A stretch of DNA of 64,000 nt, from positions 372,001-436,000 of the forward strand of contig NZ_QXCP01000009.1 of NCBI RefSeq assembly GCF_003711805.1, read 5' to 3'. Every line of letters starts with the position of its first letter. Position 1 is the stretch's first letter. This DNA comes from Brachybacterium sp. EE-P12 (GTDB lineage: Bacteria > Actinomycetota > Actinomycetes > Actinomycetales > Dermabacteraceae). Under the pieces are notes generated by a model that made no database searches, had not been told where the DNA came from, and was given only the letters and a program-made list of their open reading frames with translations. The position numbers and the translations under genes were made by a program. Positions 25,438 through 35,597 of the stretch are shown in pieces.

Positions 25438-27342
25438 TCAGGCGAGGAGGGAGAGGTCCAGGTGGTCGGGGCCGCCCTCGACGACCCGGAGCGGGACCCC
25501 CCAGTCCTGCTGGTGCATGTGGCAGGCGGGGAACTCCACGGCAGGGTCCGCGTCGCAGGAGGCGGCGCGGGCGCTGACGTGCAGCACGCCCTCGGTGTAC
25601 GCGGGGTCGAGGGTGACCGTGCGCTCGAGCGCCGTGTCGACCCCTCCCCCGCCGGTGAGCATCGAGGTGGGGGTGGTGGCGATGGTGACCTGGGTGGAGG
25701 GGCCGAGGGAGTCGTCGAGCTTGTGCCCGGGCGGCGGGGTGAACAGCACCCGCACGGCGAGCGGTCCGGGACCGACCTCGACGGCGGGGCGCTCGGAGCG
25801 CTGCGCGCCCTCGTCGATCACGCGCTCGGCCGCCTTCGCGACCGGCACCCAGGTGATGCGGTGGGAGCCGGACTCCACGACGATCAGCTGGCCGATCCCG
25901 TCCACGGGCGGGCCGACGATCGCGTCCGAGGGCTCGCGCAGGTCGGTCGCGACGGTGACGACATCGCCCGTCTCCTCGTCCAGGAGCCGGATCGCGCCGT
26001 TGTAGGTGTCGGCGATCGCGACCCGGCCGTCGGGCAGGGCGGTCACGCCGAGCGGGTGCTGGAGGCGGGCGCGGTCCAGCGGCCCGTCCACGTGCCCGAA
26101 GTCGAACAGGCCCTTGCCCACCAGGGTGCTGACCTGCATCGTCTGCGGGTCCAGGAGCCGCACCGCGGAGGACTCGGAGTCGGCGACGACGATCCGCCCG
26201 TCGGGCATCTCGTCCAGGCCGGAGGGCTGCGCCCACCAGGAGGTGACGGCCGGCCCGTCGACCAGGCCCTCCTGGGTGGTGCCCGCGAGGACGAGCAGCG
26301 CGCCGGTGGCGGGGTCGAAGGTCCACAGCTGGTGGATGCCGGCCATCGCGATCACGGCCCGGTTCAGGGCGTGCGACCAGGTGAGGTCCCATGGCGTGGA
26401 CAGCGAGAAGGAGCGGGCGTCGCCCTCGCCGCGCGGGAGCGGCTCGCCCTGCATCCACTGCTCGCCGGTGCCGGCGACGGTGATGACCTCGGTCGCGCTG
26501 CGGGAGCGGAACAGGCGGTCCTGGCCCACGCGCACGCCGCGCAGGCGGTGGCCGGCGGTGTCCGCGACCAGCAGGTCGTAGCCGACCTCGTCGGCGATCT
26601 CGGCGGGCAGGGCGAGGACCCCGTTGGGCTCGGCGAAGCGGGCGACGGTCTCGTCGCCGTCGGTGTGGCCGCGCTCCCCCGTCCCGATGATCGCGTCGAC
26701 GGTCGCGCCGTCGGCCTGGAAGACGACCAGGCGGTGCTGGCCGGCGTCGGAGACGACGAGGCGGCCGTCGGGCAGGACGGCGAGCTTCGAGGGGAAGCGG
26801 AGGGTCTGCTCGGGACGGTCGGCGAGGACGGTCGGGGCGGGGCCGCGGCGCAGGGACCCGTCGGCCTCCCCCTCGGCGACGAGCTCGGCGACCAGGCGGT
26901 CGAGGTTCGCGGCGTGCCCCTCGCCGGAGAGGTTCCCGGCGATGCGGCCGTGGGTGTCCAGGACCATCAGGGTGGGCCAGGCGCGGGCGCCGTAGGCGCT
27001 CCAGGTCTCGAGCTCGGGGTCGTCGATGACGGGATGGGAGACCTCGTAGCGCTCGATGTTGGCCTTCAGCGCCTCGGGGTCCTTCTCGAACTCGAACTTC
27101 GGCGAGTGCACGCCGACGACGACGAGCTCATCGGCCCACTTCTCCTCGAGCGGCCGCAGCTCGTCGAGGACGTGCAGGCAGTTCACGCAGCAGAAGGTCC
27201 AGAAGTCCAGCAGCACGATCTTGCCGCGCAGCGCCTCGAGATCCAGTTCCGCGCCGCCGGTGTTGAGCCAGCCCCGGCCGCGCAGCGGCGAGCCGTGAGC
27301 GCGGGAGGTCAGGGGCGCAGAAGGGTCCGACGGTGTGGTCAT
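25438..27342 (-). CDS. thioredoxin-like / NHL-repeat protein (NHLRC2-like)
   Basis: 634-aa protein. The N-terminal thioredoxin-like domain (about 15-160) has FWTFCCVNCLHVLDEL, with the redox pair C52-x-x-C55 and a cis-proline-like RAWPTLMVLD. A six-bladed NHL propeller follows (about 175-500; repeated blocks such as LPDGRLVVSDAGQHRL, MPDGRIVVADSESSAV and LPDGRVAIADTYNGAI), then a C-terminal beta domain of about 100 residues. The architecture equals NHLRC2-type proteins of bacteria and animals. No signal peptide, so cytoplasmic. Upstream of the PPase-like gene in the same orientation. Confidence 0.88.
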   Translation of the reverse strand: MTTPSDPSAPLTSRAHGSPLRGRGWLNTGGAELDLEALRGKIVLLDFWTFCCVNCLHVLDELRPLEEKWADELVVVGVHSPKFEFEKDPEALKANIERYEVSHPVIDDPELETWSAYGARAWPTLMVLDTHGRIAGNLSGEGHAANLDRLVAELVAEGEADGSLRRGPAPTVLADRPEQTLRFPSKLAVLPDGRLVVSDAGQHRLVVFQADGATVDAIIGTGERGHTDGDETVARFAEPNGVLALPAEIADEVGYDLLVADTAGHRLRGVRVGQDRLFRSRSATEVITVAGTGEQWMQGEPLPRGEGDARSFSLSTPWDLTWSHALNRAVIAMAGIHQLWTFDPATGALLVLAGTTQEGLVDGPAVTSWWAQPSGLDEMPDGRIVVADSESSAVRLLDPQTMQVSTLVGKGLFDFGHVDGPLDRARLQHPLGVTALPDGRVAIADTYNGAIRLLDEETGDVVTVATDLREPSDAIVGPPVDGIGQLIVVESGSHRITWVPVAKAAERVIDEGAQRSERPAVEVGPGPLAVRVLFTPPPGHKLDDSLGPSTQVTIATTPTSMLTGGGGVDTALERTVTLDPAYTEGVLHVSARAASCDADPAVEFPACHMHQQDWGVPLRVVEGGPDHLDLSLLA

Positions 27343-27412
27343 GGGGTCCAGTGAACACCGGATCGGCGCCCCGGGGCCAACTCAGGTGACATGCGCGGAC
27401 TTCCGCCGCCGC

Positions 27413-28090
27413 TCACCAGGTCGCGATCCAGGCGGCGAGGTCGGGGTCGGTCAGGGAGGTCAGCGCGAGGTCCGCGGCCGGGACGGGATGACCGGGCGCG
27501 GGCACCGCGATCAGGCGCAGCCCGGCATCGCGCGCGGCGCGGGCCCCGGTCCCGGAGTCCTCGAGCGCGAGGCAGTCCTCGGGCCGCTCGCCGAGTGCGA
27601 TCGCGGCCTGCGCGTACATGTCGGGGGCGGGTTTGGGGCGCTCGACGGTGTCGGAGGCCTCGAGCACGGTGAAGTGCTCGCGCAGCCCGCCGGCGGTGAG
27701 CTTGTGGTCCAGCGACTCGAGCCAGGAGTTCGAGGCGCAGCCGAGCCTCCTCCGGGCGGCGGCGGCGCGCAGCACCTCGGCCGCGCCGGGCAGGGGGCGG
27801 ATCCCTCCGTCGAGCTCCCGCTCGAACTCGCGGTGCAGGTCGGCGAGGACGATCTGCTGGTCGCGGCCGGCACGGCGGGCGATCAGCTCGGCCGCGATCT
27901 CGATCGTCGAGCCGTGCAGCGCCGCGTCGTCCGCGGGCTCGAGCACGGCGCCGTGGGCGGCGACGACCCGGTCCTGGGCGCGCTGCCACACCGACTCGGT
28001 GTCCAGCAGCAGGCCGTCGCAGTCGAAGACGACGGCGCGCGGGGTCCAGTCCCCGAAGGCACGGGCGAAGCGCTCCGGGATCGCAGTCAT
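27413..28090 (-). CDS. HAD-superfamily phosphatase/phosphomutase (beta-PGM-like)
   Basis: 225-aa HAD hydrolase with motif I VVFDCDGLLLDTESVW (nucleophile and acid-base Asp), motif II CASNS, motif III lysine in VERPKPAPD and motif IV CLALEDSGTGARAA. The cap is the alpha-helical type of beta-phosphoglucomutase-like enzymes. Its ATG overlaps the stop of the upstream paralogue (ATGA). The substrate, probably a sugar phosphate, cannot be read from the sequence. Confidence 0.88.
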   Translation of the reverse strand: MTAIPERFARAFGDWTPRAVVFDCDGLLLDTESVWQRAQDRVVAAHGAVLEPADDAALHGSTIEIAAELIARRAGRDQQIVLADLHREFERELDGGIRPLPGAAEVLRAAAARRRLGCASNSWLESLDHKLTAGGLREHFTVLEASDTVERPKPAPDMYAQAAIALGERPEDCLALEDSGTGARAARDAGLRLIAVPAPGHPVPAADLALTSLTDPDLAAWIATW

Positions 28091-28791
28091 CGCCGCACCT
28101 CCCAGCCCGCGATCCACTCGGCCAGCACCGGATCGGCGAGGGAGTCCAGTCGGCGCGGCGCGACGGGCTCCTGCCCGGGGATCGACGGCACCGCGATGAG
28201 CTGCATCCCGGCGGCGAGCGCGGCCTGCGCACCGGTCTCCGAGTCCTCGACCGCGAGGCAGTCCGCGGGCGCGGCCCCGAGCGCCGCGGCGGCGGCGAGG
28301 TAGAGGTCCGGGGCGGGCTTCGCCGCGACGACGTCGTCGAACGAGATCGCGGCGTCGAAGGCGTCGGCGAGGCCCAGCCCCTCGAGGGTCCCCTCGAGCA
28401 GGTCCCGCGGGGAGTTCGAGGCGACGGCCAGGGGGCGCCGTGCCGCGATCGCCCGCACCGTGTCGACCACGCCGGGCAGCGGCTCGAGCGGTCCGCCCAT
28501 GCGCTCCTCGTGCTCGGCCAGCAGCTCCGCCCCGGCCAGGTGCGGGTCCTTCCCGACGGCCTCGGCGAGCGCGGCGACGACCACCTCGATGGGCCGGCCG
28601 GTCAGGGCACGGCGCGCGACCGGGTCGAGCCCGGCGCCATGACGGGAGAGGTAGTCCTCCTGCAGCGCGAGCCAGCGCGCCTCGGTGTCCACCAGCAGCC
28701 CGTCGCAGTCCAGGACGACGGCCGACGGGCTCCACTGCGGCGGCCAGGTCTCCAGCGGGGAGGGGGCCGCGGTCTCGCTCTGAGGACTCAT
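28087..28791 (-). CDS. HAD-superfamily phosphatase/phosphomutase, tandem paralogue
   Basis: 234-aa paralogue of the next gene downstream, with motif I VVLDCDGLLVDTEARW, motif II VASNSPRDLLEG, the lysine in AAKPAPDLY and motif IV CLAVEDSETGAQAA. The ATG at 28791 stands 6 nt behind a -10 TAGGCT (AGCCTA at 28798-28803 on the plus strand), so the two-gene unit is probably leaderless. The pair arose by tandem duplication and has diverged strongly. Confidence 0.88.
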   Translation of the reverse strand: MSPQSETAAPSPLETWPPQWSPSAVVLDCDGLLVDTEARWLALQEDYLSRHGAGLDPVARRALTGRPIEVVVAALAEAVGKDPHLAGAELLAEHEERMGGPLEPLPGVVDTVRAIAARRPLAVASNSPRDLLEGTLEGLGLADAFDAAISFDDVVAAKPAPDLYLAAAAALGAAPADCLAVEDSETGAQAALAAGMQLIAVPSIPGQEPVAPRRLDSLADPVLAEWIAGWEVRR

Positions 28792-28832
28792 GCCCCCAGC
28801 CTATCGGCGCGTCCTCCGCCCCCCTCCTCCGC

Positions 28833-30122
28833 TCAGGCCGAGGCGGCGGCGAGGCCCTGCTCGAGGTCGGCGAGGATGTCGTCGATGTGCTCGATGCCGA
28901 CCGAGAGGCGCACGAAGCCGGGGGCGATCCCGGCCGCGCGCTGCTCCTGCTCGGTCAGCTGCGAGTGGGTGGTCGAGGCGGGGTGGATGACCAGGCTGCG
29001 CACATCTCCGATGTTCGCCACGTGCGAGTGGAGCGTCAGGGCGTCCACGAAGCGGCGTCCGGCCTCGAGACCGCCGGGCAGCTCGAAGCCGAGCACGCTG
29101 CCGGCGCCCTGGGGCAGGTAGCGCCGGGCTCGCTCGTGGTGAGGGGAGGACTCGAGCGAGGCCCAGGTGACCGCGCCCACCCGCTCGTCGGCCTCGAGGA
29201 AGGCGGCGACGCGGTGGGTGTTGGCCAGATGGCGCTCCATCCGCAGCGGCAGCGTCTCCAGGCCCTGCCCGATGAGGAAGGCGTTGAACGGGGAGACGGC
29301 CGGGCCCAGGTCGCGCAGCAGGTTGGTGCGGGCGCGAGTCGCGAAGGGGGCGGGGACGCCCGCGAAGACAAGACCGTTGTAGGACTCGTCGGGCTCGGTG
29401 AACTGGGGGTACTTCTGCGCGTGAGCGGTGAAGTCGAAGCTGTTCCCGTCCACGATCGCGCCGGCGATCGAGGTGCCGTGGCCGCCGAGGAACTTGGTCG
29501 CCGAGTGGACGACGACGTCGGCCCCGTGCTCGAGGGGGCGCAGCAGCCACGGGGTCGCGACGGTGTTGTCGACGATCAGCGGCACGCCGACCTCGTGGGC
29601 GACGTCGGCGAGGGCGCGCAGGTCGGGGATGTCCTGCTGCGGATTCGGGATGGACTCGACGAAGAAGGCGCGGGTGGTGTCGTCGGCCGCGGCGCGCCAG
29701 GACTCGGGGTCCGTGGGGTCCGCGACCCACTGCGGGGTGATCCCCAGCTTCGTGAGGGTGTGCTTGAAGAGGTTGAAGGAGCCGCCGTACAGGCTCGGGG
29801 AGACGGCGATCGAGTCGCCGGCGCCGGCGAGGTTCAGGATCGACAGGGTGATCGCGCTCTGGCCCGAGGCGAGCAGGAGGCCGGCCGCCCCGCCCTCGAG
29901 TGCGGCGATGCGGTCCTCGACCACGGCCTGGGTGGGGTTGGTGATGCGGGTGTAGATCGGGGCGGGCTCGGCGAGCGCGAAGCGGTCCGCGGCCGACTGC
30001 GTCGAGGGGAAGACGAAGCTGGTCGTCTGATGGATCGGCAGGGCGCGCGAGCCGGCGTCCGAGTCGGGGGCCTGTCCGGCGTGGACGGCGAGGGTCTCGA
30101 ACTGCTGGGGCTGCTGCGTCAT
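28833..30122 (-). CDS. metY: O-acetylhomoserine (thiol)-lyase / sulfhydrylase
   Basis: 429-aa PLP enzyme of the Cys/Met-metabolism family that makes homocysteine from O-acetylhomoserine and sulfide for methionine synthesis. It opens with [20 protein letters not shown] and carries [30 protein letters not shown] and PLP lysine K210 in [13 protein letters not shown]. Length about 430 is typical of MetY rather than MetB (about 380). metX is not in the window. The 132 bp upstream show no SAM-riboswitch core and hold only a ribosome-binding AAGGAG. Confidence 0.93.
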   Translation of the reverse strand: MTQQPQQFETLAVHAGQAPDSDAGSRALPIHQTTSFVFPSTQSAADRFALAEPAPIYTRITNPTQAVVEDRIAALEGGAAGLLLASGQSAITLSILNLAGAGDSIAVSPSLYGGSFNLFKHTLTKLGITPQWVADPTDPESWRAAADDTTRAFFVESIPNPQQDIPDLRALADVAHEVGVPLIVDNTVATPWLLRPLEHGADVVVHSATKFLGGHGTSIAGAIVDGNSFDFTAHAQKYPQFTEPDESYNGLVFAGVPAPFATRARTNLLRDLGPAVSPFNAFLIGQGLETLPLRMERHLANTHRVAAFLEADERVGAVTWASLESSPHHERARRYLPQGAGSVLGFELPGGLEAGRRFVDALTLHSHVANIGDVRSLVIHPASTTHSQLTEQEQRAAGIAPGFVRLSVGIEHIDDILADLEQGLAAASA

Positions 30123-30254
30123 GGCGGTGCTCCTTCACAGGGGGCGGGAGGGCTCAGCCTGTCCGCGGCGCTGCGCGGGGGCGAGCAGTGTGAACGTCTG
30201 TGTCCGCCCCGGTGCGGCATGGATCCGCCCCGGGCGGCCCTCGCGCCGCCCCGC

Positions 30255-31898
<1,644 letters not shown>

Positions 31899-31899
31899 G

Positions 31900-31954
31900 G
31901 ATCAGCTCCTCGGCGCGGAGGGACGACGGGCGACGGGGCTGATCACAGGAGCAT
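31900..31954 (-). promoter_or_regulatory. candidate attenuator leader: 3-codon ORF plus RBS-flanking hairpin
   Basis: On the minus strand a mini-ORF ATG-CTC-CTG-TGA (31943-31954, peptide MLL) is followed by a stem GATCAGC/GCTGATC (31938-31944 with 31900-31906) that pairs directly beside the GAGGAG and start codon of the ABC-F gene. The mini-ORF stop overlaps the 5' arm, so a ribosome stalled on it would open the stem. The elements are seen; the mechanism is inferred. Confidence 0.4.
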
Positions 31955-31961
31955 GCCGACC

Positions 31962-31991
31962 AGGCTAGGGGCGGCGCCCCGACCGTGTCGA
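31962..31991 (-). promoter_or_regulatory. promoter of the ABC-F gene
   Basis: Minus-strand -35 TCGACA (31986-31991), 18-nt spacer containing a GGGGCGCCGCCCC palindrome, and -10 TAGCCT (31962-31967). The -10 stands 7 nt before the mini-ORF ATG, so that ORF would be leaderless. It lies directly after the murQ stop. Confidence 0.5.
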
Positions 31992-31995
31992 CGGA

Positions 31996-32991
31996 TTATC
32001 GACGCGGGTCCCCGGGGCGCGGCGTCCCGCCGAGCGCCTCGACCGCGGAGCGGATCCCAGCGGGGTCGCCGAGGCGGCGGGGGTCCTGCGGGAAGTCCTC
32101 GAGCGCAGCGGCCGACGCCTCGACGTCCGCCCCGGCCAGCAGCGCGACCAGCGCGACGCGGACGCTGCCGCCTGCGGCCTCGAGCACGCGTGCGGCCTCC
32201 TCGGGGGCGGCGCCGCTGGCCTGCACGAGCATCCGCACGGTGCGGGCGACGAGCTTCGCGTTGGTGGGGCGGACCTGGATCATGAGGTTCCCGAAGGTGG
32301 TGCCGAGCCTGACCATCGTCGCGGTGGAGAGGGCGTTCAGGGTCAGCTTCTGCGCGGTGCCGGCCTTCATGCGGGTGGAGCCGGTGACCACCTCGGGGCC
32401 GACGTCCAGCAGGATCGGATGGTCGGCGAGCGGGGCGAGCTCGGCGGCGGGGTTCGCGGAGATCAGCGCGGTGGGCATCCCCGCGGCGCGGGCCGCCTCG
32501 AGCGCGCCGCGCACGAACGGGGTGCGGCCGCTCGCGGCGAGGCCGATCACGACGTCGCCCTCTCGGCATGCCTCGCGCACCAGCTGCGCGCCCTGCTCGG
32601 CGGAGTCCTCGGCACCCTCGACCGCGGTGAGGAAGGCACCGGGCCCGCCCGCGAGGTGGGCGGTGACCATGGACTCGTCGGCGTCGAAGGTGGGCGCGAG
32701 CTCGACCGCGTCGAGCACCCCGAGCCGGCCCGAGGTCCCGGCCCCGAGATAGTGGACCGTGCCGCCGCCCGCGATCGCCGCCACGCACGTCTCCACCAGC
32801 TCCGCGATCTCGGCGGACCGCGCCTGGACCGCCGCGGCGACGGTCGCGTCCTCGCCGAGGATCACGTCGACCATCCCACGGGCGTCGAGGGTGTCGAGCT
32901 CGGCGCTGGCGGGATTGCGCTCCTCGGTGGGCGAGGCGAGCCCCACGAGGTCGGCGTCGTACGGGCTCGGGTCCTGGCCGGCAGTGCTCAC
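31996..32991 (-). CDS. murQ: N-acetylmuramic acid 6-phosphate etherase
   Basis: 331-aa SIS-domain lyase that cleaves the lactyl ether of MurNAc-6-P to GlcNAc-6-P, a step of peptidoglycan recycling. Signature sequences: TEERNPASAELDTL near the start, HYLGAGTSGRLGVLDAVELAPTF, GLAASGRTPFVRGAL, EVVTGSTRMKAGTAQKLTLN and the GNLMIQVRPTNAKL region. GGAG stands 5 nt before the GTG at 32991; an alternative GTG at 33021 lies close behind a TACGCT box. Divergent from the sugar kinase, with which it probably forms a pathway. Confidence 0.95.
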   Translation of the reverse strand: MSTAGQDPSPYDADLVGLASPTEERNPASAELDTLDARGMVDVILGEDATVAAAVQARSAEIAELVETCVAAIAGGGTVHYLGAGTSGRLGVLDAVELAPTFDADESMVTAHLAGGPGAFLTAVEGAEDSAEQGAQLVREACREGDVVIGLAASGRTPFVRGALEAARAAGMPTALISANPAAELAPLADHPILLDVGPEVVTGSTRMKAGTAQKLTLNALSTATMVRLGTTFGNLMIQVRPTNAKLVARTVRMLVQASGAAPEEAARVLEAAGGSVRVALVALLAGADVEASAAALEDFPQDPRRLGDPAGIRSAVEALGGTPRPGDPRR

Positions 32992-33083
32992 GTGGTCTCC
33001 GATGATCGCTGGGCGTCGCACGGGACAGCGTAGGACAGGCGGCGGCCCCTACGATGTGGTGACCGCTCGGGGAGGAGAGATCG

Positions 33084-34073
33084 ATGGGCCAGCACCTGGT
33101 GATCGCCGGGGACGTCGGGGGGACCCGCTCCCGCCTGGTCGCCGCACCGCCGGACGGCGCGGTCCTCGCCCGGCTCGACGGCCCCGGCGCGAACCTCCGC
33201 TCCTCCGGGGCGTCGGCGCTCGAGGACCTCGCCGACACGATCGGGGAGGTCCTCGCCCGGGCCCGGCGCGCGCTCGAGGCCGAGGGGGCGTGCGCGGAGG
33301 GCGCCGAGGTCGCGGCGGTCGCGCTCGGCATCTCCGGGGCGGGGCCCGCCCGCGCGGCCGAGGTGCGCGCCGCGGTCGCCGAGCACCTGACGGGCCTCGG
33401 CATCCCCGCGCGGCGGCTCCTGATCACCGACGACCTGCACACCGCCTTCCTCTCGGGCGGAGTGGGCGACGACGGCCTGCTCGTCCTCGCCGGCACCGGC
33501 GCGGTCGCGGTCCGCTTCCACGACCGGCAGGCGGTCGCGCGACGGGACGGGATGGGCTGGCTGCTCGGCGACATCGGCTCCGCGGTGTGGCTCGGCCGAC
33601 GCACCCTCGAGGCGGTCGCCGCGGACCTCGACGGGCGCGGCCCCCGCACCCTGCTCACCGAGGAGGTCGGCGCCGCCCTCGGCCTCGACCTGCGCGAGGG
33701 GCAGCGCCCGCCCTCCCCCACCGGCGACCCGCGCCAGGATCTGATCCGCGCGCTGGACGAGCAGCTGCCCGCCGGCGCGCCCGCGGCGCTGGGACGCTTC
33801 GCCCCGCTGCCCGCCCGGGTGCGCACCGACCCGGTCGCGAGCGACATCCTCCACACCGCGATCGCGCACGTGCTGGACACGATCGAAGCACTGGACCCCG
33901 AGGCGGTGCTGGCCGTGGTGCTCGCCGGCTCGGTGCTGACCAGCCCCGGCCCCCTGCACGACGAGGTCACCGCCTCCCTGCAGGACCGACGCCGCACGGT
34001 CCGCGCCGCCCCCGACGGACTGCCCGGCGCGCTGCTGCTGGCGCGCGAGCACGCCGATCGGGACCGTCGATGA
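33084..34073 (+). CDS. BadF/BadG-type sugar kinase (GlcNAc/MurNAc kinase candidate)
   Basis: 329-aa ASKHA-fold kinase. Phosphate-1 loop IAGDVGGTRSRLVA, phosphate-2 region VLAGTGAVAVRF, GWLLGDIGSAVWLGRR and a C-terminal VLAGSVLTSPGP adenosine loop define the BadF/BadG/BcrA/BcrD family that includes N-acetylglucosamine kinase and clostridial MurK. Divergent placement from murQ suggests it phosphorylates MurNAc and/or GlcNAc. GGGGAGGAGAG lies 5 nt before the ATG; a -10 TACGAT is at 33050-33055. The substrate is inferred from context. Confidence 0.83.
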   Translation: MGQHLVIAGDVGGTRSRLVAAPPDGAVLARLDGPGANLRSSGASALEDLADTIGEVLARARRALEAEGACAEGAEVAAVALGISGAGPARAAEVRAAVAEHLTGLGIPARRLLITDDLHTAFLSGGVGDDGLLVLAGTGAVAVRFHDRQAVARRDGMGWLLGDIGSAVWLGRRTLEAVAADLDGRGPRTLLTEEVGAALGLDLREGQRPPSPTGDPRQDLIRALDEQLPAGAPAALGRFAPLPARVRTDPVASDILHTAIAHVLDTIEALDPEAVLAVVLAGSVLTSPGPLHDEVTASLQDRRRTVRAAPDGLPGALLLAREHADRDRR

Positions 34074-34159
34074 GCGGCTCGTTCCCGGGCACCGACGCCC
34101 CTCGCGACGACTAGGATGGCGGGCGTCCGCGCCGTCCCTCCGGAAGAAGGCTCCCCTCG

Positions 34160-35587
34160 ATGCCCGAGCTCCACGACCAGATCCCCACCCGTGAGAAGGT
34201 GCTGATCATCGGCGCCGGCCCGGCGGGCCTCGCCGCGGCCGCCTCGCTGACGGCGCTCGAGGTGCCCTTCGACATCGTGGACCGCGCCGATCACGTCGGC
34301 GGGATCTGGGATCCCGAGCGCGAGGACTCCCCGGTCTGGCCCGCGATGGAGATGATCTCCTCACGCGAGCAGACCCAGTACGAGGACCTCCTCCAGCCGG
34401 TCTCCTTCCCCGAGTTCCTCTCCCCCGCCCACATGGCGAAGTACCTGCGCGCCTACGCCTCCCGGCACGGGATCACCGAGCACTTCCGCCCCCGCACCGC
34501 CGTGCGCTCCGCGCGCCCCTTCGAGGAGGGCGTGTGGGAGGTCGAGCTCTCCACGGGAGAGATCGGGATCTACCGCGCGGTGATCTCTGCGCACGGCATC
34601 TCCTCGCGCCCCCACCGTCCCGGGTGGGCCGCCGACGTGCCGGACCCGGTGCGGGTCCTGCACTCCTCGGAGTGGACCGGGGCCGACGGGCTCGAGGGCA
34701 AGCGCGTGCTCGTGGTCGGCTCCGGGCAGTCCGCTGCGGACATCGCCGTCGACGCCGCGAGGCGCGCCCTCGAGGTGCGCTGGTCGATGCGCACCGGCCA
34801 CTGGATCGTGCCGCGCCGCATCGCGGGCATGCCGGGCGACGTCGCCGCCTCCCGCGAGCCGGCCCTGCTGGGCGGGCTCAACGCCCGGATCGCCGAGACC
34901 GTCATCCGCCGCACCGTCGGCGACCCCGTCGAGGCGGGCCTGCCCCGCCCCGCGCTGCCCCTGCTCGAGGACCGGGTGATCGTCTCCGACGACCTGCTGC
35001 AGCGGGTGCGCGAGGGTCGCATCACCCCGGCCGGCGCGGTCCAGGGCGTCGACGCCGAGGGAACCGTCTCCCTCGCCCGCAGCGAGGGGCTGCCCGGCAC
35101 GGACGCCTACTCCGCAGACGTGATCGTCCTGGCCACCGGATACGAGACCGGGGCCGACCACCTCCCCGAGGACCTCGTGCCCCGCACCGCGAGCGGCGAG
35201 GCGGACCTCTTCCTCGGCGCCTTCGCGCGCGGCCGCGACGACCTCGTGATCCTGGGCCAGCAGCGCGTCTCCGGCGGGGTGCTGCCCATCCTCGTCGAGC
35301 AGGCCGACATCGCCGCGTACATGATGGCCGCGACCCGGGACGGCGGCTCCTCCCCCGCGCTCGAGCAGTTCCGGCGTGTGCGCGGCGGCGCCGAGAGCGC
35401 GATCCCGGCCCGGCCCGCGCCCGCCTCCGAGGGGCTGCGCGGACGGCTCGAGACCGTCGTTGGCACCCGCCGGGTTACCGCCCGCGAGCTGCCCTCCGGG
35501 CAGGGCGCGAGCGAGGGGCTGATCCCGGCCGCGGACCGCGAGACGCAGCTCGCCCGGCTCCGCTCGGTGCGCAGCCTCTTCGACTGA
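34160..35587 (+). CDS. flavin-containing monooxygenase-like FAD/NAD(P) oxidoreductase
   Basis: 475-aa flavoprotein with FAD-binding LIIGAGPAGLAAAASL (residues 15-30), a second Rossmann motif VVGSGQSAADIAVDAARRA for NADPH, and the ATG-type motif VLATGYETG. The layout fits class B flavin monooxygenases; the FMO fingerprint FxGxxxHxxxY is only loosely present as RVLHSSEWTG. The -10-like TAGGAT (34113-34118) lies upstream of a short leader. No functional partner is adjacent, so the oxygenated substrate is unknown. Confidence 0.82.
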   Translation: MPELHDQIPTREKVLIIGAGPAGLAAAASLTALEVPFDIVDRADHVGGIWDPEREDSPVWPAMEMISSREQTQYEDLLQPVSFPEFLSPAHMAKYLRAYASRHGITEHFRPRTAVRSARPFEEGVWEVELSTGEIGIYRAVISAHGISSRPHRPGWAADVPDPVRVLHSSEWTGADGLEGKRVLVVGSGQSAADIAVDAARRALEVRWSMRTGHWIVPRRIAGMPGDVAASREPALLGGLNARIAETVIRRTVGDPVEAGLPRPALPLLEDRVIVSDDLLQRVREGRITPAGAVQGVDAEGTVSLARSEGLPGTDAYSADVIVLATGYETGADHLPEDLVPRTASGEADLFLGAFARGRDDLVILGQQRVSGGVLPILVEQADIAAYMMAATRDGGSSPALEQFRRVRGGAESAIPARPAPASEGLRGRLETVVGTRRVTARELPSGQGASEGLIPAADRETQLARLRSVRSLFD

Positions 35588-35597
35588 CCGGGCGGGC

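Noticed and set aside
30123..30254. SAM or other methionine riboswitch upstream of metY
   Set aside because: No recognisable conserved core (SAM-I or SAM-II) was found in the 132 bp; only a ribosome-binding site and GC-rich sequence.
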